This document shows positions 1-5,353 of a stretch of 11,988 nt of DNA, one piece after another. The position numbers and the translations under genes are program-made. The stretch comes from Clostridiales bacterium (GTDB lineage Bacteria > Bacillota > Clostridia > Christensenellales > CAG-138), in assembly GCA_009783775.1 (NCBI GenBank), contig WRCT01000044.1:1-11988 (forward strand), given 5' to 3'. Every line of letters starts with the position of its first letter. The first letter of the stretch is position 1. The notes beneath the pieces were generated by a model. The model made no database searches. It saw nothing but the letters and a program-made list of their open reading frames with translations, and was not told the DNA's origin.

Positions 1-117
1 ACAACTTTGCGGGCTGTGGACGTATATATCACAAAACTGCGAGATAAATTCTCGGCCTGCAATGACTTTAGAATCGCTACAGTGCACGGGCTCGGATACA
101 AGGCGGTGGTTCAATGA
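1..117 (+). CDS. OmpR-family response regulator, C-terminal fragment (cut by window start)
   Basis: Frame 1 is open from base 1 to a TGA at 115-117 and gives 38 residues. The tail IATVHGLGYKAVVQ matches the recognition helix to C-terminal beta-hairpin of OmpR/PhoB winged-helix regulators, where the R-x-x-x-x-G-x-G-Y pattern is very conserved. The preceding VDVYITKLRDKF is the usual V-x-x-x-I-x-x-L-R-x-K helix. Its stop overlaps the ATG of the histidine kinase (ATGA), so the two are translationally coupled and form one two-component system. The receiver domain and the start lie outside the window. The regulator most probably binds tandem direct repeats, such as those seen downstream at 1198-1241. 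The family call is confident; the specific regulon is not known. Confidence 0.88.
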   Translation, partial: TTLRAVDVYITKLRDKFSACNDFRIATVHGLGYKAVVQ

Positions 118-1190
118 AAACGCGTGCAAGCAAGCATGACAGTCGAGTCAACACAAGATACCCTGTGTGGCTGGAATATCTCGGAATGTGGTTTATCATG
201 TTATGCCTGACGGGCGGGCAATCCATGATTTTTTACTCCTTTATGGGCGTGGACAGCCCTGATATCCCACTCACTTTCATCTTCGCCAACGTCGGCTACT
301 GGGGCCTTATGTCGTTCATTTTCTGCGCGATCACCTTTGCGATTCGACGACGTATGTTTGATAAGCCGCTGAGGAAATTGAGCGAAGCGGCGCGACAGGT
401 CGCGCAGGGTGATTTTTCTGTTCACATCGATCCGGTCCGAAAGGACGGCAAAAAGGACTATGTCGAGGTTATGTTCGAGGACTTTAACACCATGGTGGAT
501 GAGTTAAACAGCATTGAAATGCTGACGGGCGATTTTGTATCAAACGTGTCCCATGAGATTAAAACGCCTCTCTCCATCATCGAAAGCTACGCGATGGCCT
601 TGCGCAAAGACGACATCGCAGCGGAGCAGAAGAACGAGTACATAGATACCATCATTACTGCCTCCCAAAAGCTGAACACCCTGGTGACAGATATCCTCAA
701 ACTTAGCAAATTGGAGAACCAAAAGATCACTCCCGCTTGGGAAACGTATGACCTCTGCGGCCAGCTGACCGAATGCGCGCTTGCTTTCGAAGAGCTATGG
801 GAGAGCAAGCGCATTGCTTTCACCGCCGACCTGGACGACAGAGCCATGATCCGTGCCGACCGAAGTATGCTTGAGATTGTGTGGAACAACCTGCTGGGGA
901 ATGCGCTGAAATTTACGCCGACCGGCGGAACGATTTTGCTTGCACAAACGTCAGACGAAGACAGTGTGACCGTAACCGTTACAGACAACGGGAGTGGCAT
1001 GAGCGATGAAACCAAACGTCGTCTTTTTGACAAGTTTTATCAGGGAGACTCCTCCCATTCACAAGAAGGCAACGGCCTGGGTCTTGCGTTGACGCGCCGC
1101 GTGATTGAGCTTTTAGGCGGTCAAATATCCGTAACAAGCGCGTCCGGCGTGGGAAGCACCCTTACCGTGCGCTTGAAGGCAGCTCCGTAG
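114..1190 (+). CDS. Two-component sensor histidine kinase with minimal extracellular loop
   Basis: This is a 358-aa membrane kinase that should autophosphorylate on His and pass phosphate to the upstream regulator. Two hydrophobic segments (about residues 20-43 and 51-77) are separated by only about 7 residues, so there is no periplasmic-type sensor domain. A HAMP linker follows (about 78-132, with KPLRKLSEAARQVAQGDF). The HisKA H-box is FVSNVSHEIKTPLS with phospho-acceptor His147. The HATPase_c domain has its N-box at WNNLLGNALKF (257-267), G1 at DNGSGM (291-296), the F-box at FDKFYQGD and G2 at GNGLGLAL (319-326). All catalytic motifs look intact. The ATG is fixed by the ATGA overlap with the regulator, with a purine-rich AAGGCGGTGG upstream. 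The short loop resembles intramembrane-sensing kinases that monitor the envelope; that role is inferred. Confidence 0.95.
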   Translation: MKTRASKHDSRVNTRYPVWLEYLGMWFIMLCLTGGQSMIFYSFMGVDSPDIPLTFIFANVGYWGLMSFIFCAITFAIRRRMFDKPLRKLSEAARQVAQGDFSVHIDPVRKDGKKDYVEVMFEDFNTMVDELNSIEMLTGDFVSNVSHEIKTPLSIIESYAMALRKDDIAAEQKNEYIDTIITASQKLNTLVTDILKLSKLENQKITPAWETYDLCGQLTECALAFEELWESKRIAFTADLDDRAMIRADRSMLEIVWNNLLGNALKFTPTGGTILLAQTSDEDSVTVTVTDNGSGMSDETKRRLFDKFYQGDSSHSQEGNGLGLALTRRVIELLGGQISVTSASGVGSTLTVRLKAAP

Positions 1191-1197
1191 AACACGG

Positions 1198-1252
1198 TTT
1201 AACACCTCTTAAATGTTTTTCTAACAACTCCCTAACATTCAAATGGCAGAAT
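1198..1252 (+). promoter_or_regulatory. Tandem 11-bp repeats plus -10-like element (candidate OmpR/PhoP-type activated promoter)
   Basis: TAACA occurs at 1200-1204, 1222-1226 and 1233-1237, so the spacings are 22 and 11 bp. Read as 11-bp units from 1198 they are TTTAACACCTC, TTAAATGTTTT, TCTAACAACTC and CCTAACATTCA. Direct repeats on an 11-bp pitch are how PhoB/OmpR-type dimers bind, and TTAACA-like hexamers are the B. subtilis PhoP box. A weak -10-like CAGAAT lies at 1247-1252 with no good -35, as expected when an activator covers the -35 region. The regulator encoded just upstream is the natural candidate, but binding is an inference. Confidence 0.55.
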
Positions 1253-1290
1253 GACCCTACAAGAGCAACAAAATCGTATGTGGGGTCAGC

Positions 1291-1914
1291 ATGGAGAAAA
1301 TCAAGTCCAGATTAAATATGATACTCGCGTTTTTGATTATGGCTTACCTGCCGTTTATTATTGCCTTGAGCCTCAGATATGACATACTCAACGTCTCGCT
1401 TTCGCGTATCGGCTGGCAATTGGGCGGTTTGGGTTTTCTTCTTGCATACGTCCTATATACCGTGCCGCTTATGATTTTTCAAATCTCAACCTTTCTGAGA
1501 ATATCAGGCGCCAAGATCAGGCTGTTGAAAGCTTTTATTTCAATCGGCGGCATTCTGATCACTACGGGCGCAATCCTGCCTATTCGAGAAACAAGTCCCC
1601 AATACTGCCACCTCATGCATACCTGCCTGTGTCTGCTCGGCAGTGTCATGGCAATCATAACAATCTCTTATATGGTCGCGTTGTATTGTAAGGCAAACAA
1701 ATGCAGGGCCAGAAGAACCGCCATTCTGTATGTCGGTGTGCTGGCGGCAGTGGGAACCGCTTTCTGCTTTCTTTATACCGCCGCCCTGTTTGAGGCCGGA
1801 GCGTCCTTGTTATTTCTGATCACAATGTATTTGTTAAACACCACTTTGCACAGACATCTTAATATACCGCAAACATTTCCCAAACAAAACGCAAATATCA
1901 GTCCTGCAAGCTAA
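1291..1914 (+). CDS. Six-helix integral membrane protein, DUF998-like layout
   Basis: The 207-aa protein is almost entirely hydrophobic, with about six membrane segments: roughly residues 9-28, 42-64, 80-97, 106-130, 145-165 and 167-184. The loop after helix 3 has a Pro followed by an H-x-x-x-H pair at the start of helix 4 (ILPIRETSPQYCHLMHTC). This resembles the conserved Pro/His arrangement of DUF998-type membrane proteins, whose function is unknown. The start is ATG at 1291 with GGGG about 5 bases upstream. It lies directly behind the putative activated promoter and 30 bp ahead of the next gene, so the two are probably co-transcribed and controlled by the adjacent two-component system. No enzymatic motif is recognisable. 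The DUF998 link is tentative; that it is a real membrane protein gene is well supported. Confidence 0.8.
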   Translation: MEKIKSRLNMILAFLIMAYLPFIIALSLRYDILNVSLSRIGWQLGGLGFLLAYVLYTVPLMIFQISTFLRISGAKIRLLKAFISIGGILITTGAILPIRETSPQYCHLMHTCLCLLGSVMAIITISYMVALYCKANKCRARRTAILYVGVLAAVGTAFCFLYTAALFEAGASLLFLITMYLLNTTLHRHLNIPQTFPKQNANISPAS

Positions 1915-1944
1915 ACACATCAAAATCAGAAAGGAAGAAAGACA

Positions 1945-2481
1945 ATGAATGAAATCACAAAAAACAATGGAAACTTCATCGGCTACGAGTACAAGGAGGT
2001 CATCACAACGCGTGACATGGAGGGAATGTATACGGATGGCTATCCCAGCTTTGGTTGGCAGTTGGACGGCGTCTCACCCTCACCCATTGGTTTCTCTGCC
2101 GTCGGTTTGAAATTTAAGCGTGACCGCAAAATCAAGAACAAGGCAGAGTTATCCCGCCTGCAACGTCAATTCGAAGCGGGTATCTCGGAGATTTTCAGTT
2201 TGGAGCGCTCCAAGACTTCATCCGCTTTCATTACGGCGATGACGGTCGGCTTAATTGGCACGGCATTTCTCGCAGGCGCGACTTTCGCTTTCATCTACGG
2301 GGAGATGATTCCGCTGATGATTCTGCTGGCCATCCCCGGTTTTATCGGCTGGTTTCTGCCTTTCACACTTTTCAAGAAAATCAGAGCGAAGAAAAGCGCC
2401 GCCGTTATGCCGCTGATAGAAAATCAATATGATGCGCTCTATGAACTTTGCGCAGAAGGGCATACCCTGCTGGCGCAATAA
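1945..2481 (+). CDS. Conserved two-helix membrane protein of unknown function (178 aa)
   Basis: The start is ATG at 1945, preceded by AGAAAGGAAG with good spacing. The N-terminal half is soluble and contains FIGYEYKEV and a GYPSFGW segment, then a basic stretch KFKRDRKIKNKAELSRLQRQF and a short amphipathic helix ending in SLERSK. Two hydrophobic helices follow (about 94-117 and 121-143, including LLAIPGFIGWFLP), then a basic stop-transfer FKKIRAKK and a soluble tail with IENQYDALYELCAEG. From memory this arrangement (YEYKEV, GY-x-x-FGW, ALEKSKTS, IPGFIGW, IExxYDxxYExCxxG) recurs in hypothetical proteins of Clostridia, but I know of no assigned role. Both ends probably face the cytoplasm. It sits 30 bp behind the six-helix protein, likely in the same transcript and under the same regulator. 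Confidence 0.85.
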   Translation: MNEITKNNGNFIGYEYKEVITTRDMEGMYTDGYPSFGWQLDGVSPSPIGFSAVGLKFKRDRKIKNKAELSRLQRQFEAGISEIFSLERSKTSSAFITAMTVGLIGTAFLAGATFAFIYGEMIPLMILLAIPGFIGWFLPFTLFKKIRAKKSAAVMPLIENQYDALYELCAEGHTLLAQ

Positions 2482-2483
2482 GG

Positions 2484-2498
2484 GCGCCGGTCCGGCGC
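2484..2498. repeat. Short GC-rich inverted repeat
   Basis: GCGCCG / GTC / CGGCGC is a perfect 6-bp hairpin starting 2 bases after the stop of the 178-aa membrane protein gene. No T-run follows (the next bases are AAAGGAAG), so it may stabilise the 3' end or cooperate with the larger hairpin at 2509-2543 rather than act as a stand-alone terminator. Confidence 0.5.
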
Positions 2499-2508
2499 AA
2501 AGGAAGAT

Positions 2509-2543
2509 AGGATAGCCTGTGGCCCCTCCCGCAGGCTATTCCT
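2509..2543. terminator. Hairpin between convergent genes (probable weak bidirectional terminator)
   Basis: The left arm AGGATAGCCTG (2509-2519) pairs with CAGGCTATTCCT (2532-2543), with one bulged base. It lies between the + strand 178-aa gene and the - strand DUF3892 gene; the DUF3892 stop codon (2536-2538) is inside the right arm. T-tracts on either side are poor (TTTACGG on +, CTATCTTCC on -), so termination efficiency is uncertain. Confidence 0.55.
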
Positions 2544-2820
2544 TTACGGTCGGCAAATTGCCCAAGTTGTTTTCCTCCGTGTCGTCGGGCAGGGATTTAA
2601 GGTATTCGTTCCCCTTGCGGTTGGCAATGCCGACGCCCCGAATCCCGCCCTGCCGCGCCAGTTCAATGGCCCCGGGCTTGTCCAATATTTTTCCGCCCTC
2701 TAACTGATAGCCGGTGATACGTCCGCTGCTCTTTGTCAGTGCAACGATTCGTTTGGCGTCGGCGTTAGGGACAGGGATTTCATTTAGCGCGTTCATAGGC
2801 AGCGTTTTCAATTTTGGCAT
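2536..2820 (-). CDS. Small DUF3892-family protein
   Basis: The protein has 94 residues. The core RITGYQLEGGKILDKPGAIE, then LARQGGIRGVGIANRKGNEY and LKSLPDD, is the signature of DUF3892: an ITGY-x-L-x-x-G stretch, a helix ending in A-x-x-G, then GVG-A-x-R-x-G-x-EYLRS-PD. Members are small single-domain proteins of Firmicutes with no settled function, and the domain suggests a compact beta-rich fold rather than an enzyme. The start is ATG at 2818-2820, not the upstream in-frame ATGs, because GGAGGAG sits at ideal distance only from this one. The C-terminal tail EENNLGNLPTVKE is Asn-rich and conserved in the family from memory. It is transcribed alone, convergent with the preceding gene, with a perfect palindrome in its leader. 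Confidence 0.88.
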   Translation of the reverse strand: MPKLKTLPMNALNEIPVPNADAKRIVALTKSSGRITGYQLEGGKILDKPGAIELARQGGIRGVGIANRKGNEYLKSLPDDTEENNLGNLPTVKE

Positions 2821-2847
2821 AATAGTCTCCTCCATTTTATGCGTCAC

Positions 2848-2864
2848 TGCGGGTTTAACCCGCA
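2848..2864. promoter_or_regulatory. Perfect 8-bp palindrome in the DUF3892 leader
   Basis: On the - strand this reads TGCGGGTT A AACCCGCA, a perfect inverted repeat around one central base, 27 bases upstream of the DUF3892 start. In RNA it would form TGCGGG/CCCGCA with a TTAAA loop. It could be an operator for a dimeric regulator or an mRNA hairpin; the sequence does not distinguish these. Confidence 0.5.
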
Positions 2865-2907
2865 ATCTCTTTCCCATAGTATTGTTGGTTTTCTCGTGAA
2901 TATACAG

Positions 2908-2937
2908 AAAGACGGGTGAACATTGCCACCCGTCTTT
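2908..2937 (-). terminator. Rho-independent terminator of the amidase gene
   Basis: AAAGACGGGTG (2908-2918) and CACCCGTCTTT (2927-2937) form a perfect 11-bp stem with an 8-base loop. It starts 24 bases after the amidase stop on the - strand. The A/T ends of the stem supply U residues on both strands, so it may work in both directions. Confidence 0.85.
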
Positions 2938-2960
2938 TGCCAGTGAATATGTGCAAAACA

Positions 2961-4166
2961 TTATTTGAAATATGCCAGCGCCGCTTTAACGATGGCTTTT
3001 GCAACCTTATCGGGCATACTCTCGTCCATCAGCCGCAGATAATCGCTCCAGTTGTTGTGATAGCCGATTTCGATCAACGCGCCGGGCACGTTATGCTCGC
3101 GTATCATGAAATAGTCCTGCGGCGCGCTGGATCTCTTGGCAAACCCTGTTTCTGTCGCGGTATGCGTAAGCAGCAGGTCCGCCAGTTTTTTGTTCTCGGC
3201 CGCCCGATAGCCCAGGTAATAGTTCTTGTTATACGCGTCGGACGCGTTGTGGATGTAATATGTCTCCACACCGTTTACATCGGTCGGAGGTGGATGAGAA
3301 CCGGAGCCCCTGGCGTTCGTATGGATCGAAATGAAGATCAGATTCTCCACTTGATTCGTCATGTCGAAGATGCGCTTTGTGGTCGGGTGAATCGTCTGCG
3401 TGCTGCTATACGGCGTATTGTAGTAAACCTGCGCGATCGGTCCGTTGTGCTCACCAGCCTCGGGTATGATGCTGTTCATGATCGCCGTGTAATCTTCCAC
3501 TTCTTTTATCAGGGCGGGCAAGGGATTTTCTGTCTGCGCAAGCATATGCTCCATGGCGGTGATATTCACCCTAGACATACGGCTATAGCTGCCCACATGG
3601 TTTAGGCCGCTGCGGGTCATAATGACCGTGGCGCCCTGCGCCTGCAATTGCTTGCGCGCCTCGAGCGCAAAATCCAGCACCCGGTCCGCCTCGTGATAGT
3701 GTGTGCCGCCCTCATACTTCGGGTCGGTCTCCAGTGTCCAATCATAGCTGCCGCCGCGCCACCGATCCGCAAGCGTTTCATGCCGCCCGTGTCCCGGGTC
3801 GAGGATAATCGTCTTGCCGCTCAGCGGAAGTGCCGGTGTCGGCGTGGGGGACGGCGAAGGGGTCACCGTAGGCTTGGCAGGAGGAATGGTGCCCAGCTCG
3901 ACCAAATAACGCAGGATCGCCGCCGCGTCCGCAGCGTCCACAACGCCATTTTCATTTACATCGGCGAGGGCCTGCTGCTCCTCGTCAAGCGTCGCAAGCT
4001 CAACCAAAGAGCGCAGAATGAGCGCGGCATCCGCAGCCGAAACATTTCCGTCACGGTTCACATCGCCCAGCGCATAATCGCTCTGTGCGAAGGAAAACAT
4101 GGTCACGCCAAGCAGGGTAGAGAGAAACAGCGCAATCAATATTATGGTAATGATATACTTTTTCAT
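2961..4166 (-). CDS. Secreted N-acetylmuramoyl-L-alanine amidase with N-terminal dockerin
   Basis: The 401-aa protein is predicted to cut the amide bond between MurNAc and the peptide stem outside the cell. Order: signal peptide (1-27, MKKY then a hydrophobic core and FAQ); a type I dockerin with two calcium loops, DVNRDGNVSAAD (35-46) and DVNENGVVDAAD (69-80), each followed by an ALR-x-LVEL helix; a Pro/Thr/Ser linker (95-115); and an Amidase_3 domain (117-401). Predicted zinc ligands are His126 in DPGHG, Glu159 and His282 in SIHTNA; the catalytic Glu is Glu366 in ALIEIGYH. Between MTRSGLNHVGSYSRMSRVN (183-201) and the SIHTNA strand there are about 75 residues where the family normally has about 15, so an insertion is present. 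The dockerin sits at the N-terminus, whereas classical cellulosomal enzymes usually carry it C-terminally. No convincing Shine-Dalgarno site precedes ATG 4166. Confidence 0.93.
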   Translation of the reverse strand: MKKYIITIILIALFLSTLLGVTMFSFAQSDYALGDVNRDGNVSAADAALILRSLVELATLDEEQQALADVNENGVVDAADAAAILRYLVELGTIPPAKPTVTPSPSPTPTPALPLSGKTIILDPGHGRHETLADRWRGGSYDWTLETDPKYEGGTHYHEADRVLDFALEARKQLQAQGATVIMTRSGLNHVGSYSRMSRVNITAMEHMLAQTENPLPALIKEVEDYTAIMNSIIPEAGEHNGPIAQVYYNTPYSSTQTIHPTTKRIFDMTNQVENLIFISIHTNARGSGSHPPPTDVNGVETYYIHNASDAYNKNYYLGYRAAENKKLADLLLTHTATETGFAKRSSAPQDYFMIREHNVPGALIEIGYHNNWSDYLRLMDESMPDKVAKAIVKAALAYFK

Positions 4167-4172
4167 ATTGTA

Positions 4173-4201
4173 ATTTTAACATGAATCACACATCCTGTCT
4201 C
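4173..4201 (-). promoter_or_regulatory. Probable amidase promoter, possibly giving a leaderless mRNA
   Basis: On the - strand an extended -10, TGTTAAAAT (hexamer TAAAAT, 4178-4173), lies 17 bp after GAGACA (4201-4196; 4 of 6 matches to TTGACA). The usual start site 6-7 bases past the -10 falls at or just before the A of the amidase ATG (4166), which has no ribosome binding site. Confidence 0.5.
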
Positions 4202-4202
4202 G

Positions 4203-4232
4203 ATTTTCACTGATTGTTCTTACAATTTTCAC
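4203..4232. promoter_or_regulatory. Operator-like repeat cluster upstream of the amidase promoter
   Basis: ATTTTCAC is repeated exactly at 4203-4210 and 4225-4232, 22 bp apart (two helical turns). Between the copies lies a perfect inverted repeat ATTGT-TCTT-ACAAT (4213-4226). The cluster abuts the amidase -35 and is about 30 bp from the tRNA promoter facing the other way. This is the place for an activator or repressor of the amidase; the protein is unknown. Confidence 0.4.
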
Positions 4233-4260
4233 AAGAAATGAACGCAAAAATATTTTTCTC

Positions 4261-4288
4261 TTGCTTTTTTTAGCCGCCTGTGTATAAT
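4261..4288 (+). promoter_or_regulatory. tRNA-Ala promoter
   Basis: TTGCTT (4261-4266) and a consensus TATAAT (4283-4288) are separated by 16 bp, an excellent vegetative-sigma promoter. The expected start is about 6 bases ahead of the mature tRNA 5' end at 4301. Confidence 0.85.
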
Positions 4289-4300
4289 AGTATTGGTCTC

Positions 4301-4376
<76 letters not shown>

Positions 4377-4378
4377 CA

Positions 4379-4394
4379 CTTGCCTCACGGCAAG
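4379..4394 (+). terminator. Small hairpin just after the tRNA
   Basis: CTTGCC-TCAC-GGCAAG is a perfect 6-bp stem with a 4-base loop starting 2 bases after the CCA end. It lacks a T-run (AACGAAG follows), so it is more likely a 3' processing or pausing structure than a complete terminator. Confidence 0.45.
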
Positions 4395-4397
4395 AAC

Positions 4398-4486
4398 GAA
4401 GAGTGAAGAACGAATAGAGAAAAGAGAAGGTTTCGCTGAGGCAGGTTTGTACTTTTTTTCTTTTCCCTCTTCGTTTTTTACTTTTC
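4398..4486. repeat. Long purine/pyrimidine inverted repeat (terminator or small mobile-repeat remnant)
   Basis: A purine-rich arm (4398-4429) faces a pyrimidine-rich arm (4455-4486). With G:U pairs allowed, about 32 positions pair with only about two mismatches, around a 25-base loop. The left arm overlaps a tandem 14-bp repeat: GAACGAAGAGTGAA (4394-4407) then GAACGAATAGAGAA (4408-4421). The right arm ends in CGTTTTTTAC and could terminate the tRNA transcript. Its length is unusual for a simple terminator, so a MITE-like or REP-like element is an alternative. Confidence 0.5.
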
Positions 4487-4527
4487 ACCGATTATGAGGA
4501 CGCAGGGCACGATCAAGGGGGCATACC

Positions 4528-5340
4528 ATGACAGGATATCAGGACCTCAAATATCAGATATTTGAGACCATTACTTCTCCCGACGATAAAAACAGGGCGA
4601 GTAAGATCTTTGACCTCTCCATCATCACGTTGATTGTCACCAATCTGCTTTTGATTATCGCGGATACCTTTGACCTTCCGGTCGCGGTACACGAGGCAAT
4701 CTATGTTTTCGAAATTATTTCCGTCGGTATTTTCTCCGTGGAGTATCTGCTCCGCCTTTGGACGGCGAACCTGCTCTATCCCCACCTTAGCCACACAAAA
4801 GCGCGGTTCCGATTTGCCTTCAGCTTTTTGGGCTTGATCGACCTGTTGGCCGTGCTGCCGTTTTATTTGCCAAAGGTCATTCCGTTCGGGCTCTTTGTGC
4901 TGGAAACCATGCGCATTATCCGCCTGCTGCGCTTTTTCAAGATCAACCGCCACACGAACACCTATTACCTCATCTATGACGTGTTCAAAAAAAAGGCCCG
5001 TCAGCTGCTGGCCTCCATCTCCATCGTGTTTACGCTCATGGTGATCGTCGCGGTTCTGATGTATGACGTGGAGCACGTCGCCCAACCGGACAAGTTCCGC
5101 AACGCCTTCTCCAGCCTTTGGTGGGCGCTATCCACGCTCACGACCATCGGCTTTGGCGATATCTATCCCGTTACGGTCGCGGGCCAGGTTCTAAACGGCG
5201 TCTTTGCCTTCCTCAGTATTGGCCTCATCGCCGTGCCGACAGGCATTATCTCGGCGGGTTTTGTAGAGCAAAGCCGCCGTGCACATCACGAGGCAGCGGA
5301 CAACTACTGCCCCAACTGCGGACACAAAATCAGAAAATAG
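4528..5340 (+). CDS. Voltage-gated-type K+ channel (six-helix, tetrameric family)
   Basis: The 270-aa protein has the Kv fold. S1 is about 28-47. S2 is about 58-78 with VEYLLRLW. S3 is about 98-114 with DLLAVLPFYLP (Asp105). S4 has basic residues every third position: Arg129, Arg132, Arg135, Lys138 and Arg141. S5 is about 160-180. The pore loop has the K+ selectivity filter TTIGFGD (205-211) and S6 is about 216-245. It should conduct K+ across the cell membrane with voltage dependence. After S6 only about 25 residues remain, ending in YCPNCGHKIRK, a single CxxC zinc-knuckle-like motif instead of a large regulatory domain. The start is ATG 4528 with AAGGGGG 6 bases upstream. It is followed after 13 bp by the DUF3795 gene, so the pair is probably one transcript. 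No clear promoter is visible in the gap before it. Confidence 0.95.
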   Translation: MTGYQDLKYQIFETITSPDDKNRASKIFDLSIITLIVTNLLLIIADTFDLPVAVHEAIYVFEIISVGIFSVEYLLRLWTANLLYPHLSHTKARFRFAFSFLGLIDLLAVLPFYLPKVIPFGLFVLETMRIIRLLRFFKINRHTNTYYLIYDVFKKKARQLLASISIVFTLMVIVAVLMYDVEHVAQPDKFRNAFSSLWWALSTLTTIGFGDIYPVTVAGQVLNGVFAFLSIGLIAVPTGIISAGFVEQSRRAHHEAADNYCPNCGHKIRK

Positions 5341-5353
5341 GAGAGGTTGGATT

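Noticed and set aside
2821..2961. Longer start for the DUF3892 protein using upstream in-frame ATGs
   Set aside because: It would run through the amidase terminator and the palindrome. Only ATG 2820 has a GGAGGAG at proper distance, and the extra residues do not look conserved.
3898..4080. Possible tandem repeat in DNA over the two dockerin loops
   Set aside because: The similarity reflects the normal duplicated calcium-binding motif of dockerins, not a separate DNA repeat.
2916..4184. Two + strand open frames opposite the amidase (2916-3605 and 3648-4184)
   Set aside because: The - strand frame has a signal peptide, dockerin loops and the full amidase motif set; the + frames show none.
4513..5085. 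A 190-codon - strand open frame opposite the K+ channel
   Set aside because: It is antisense to a channel with a clear S4 and selectivity filter, and its composition is shadow-like.
5279..5353. Upstream start for the DUF3795 protein at 5279
   Set aside because: It would overlap the channel gene by 62 bp. The added residues are low-complexity, and ATG 5354 has AGGAG and begins the family motif.
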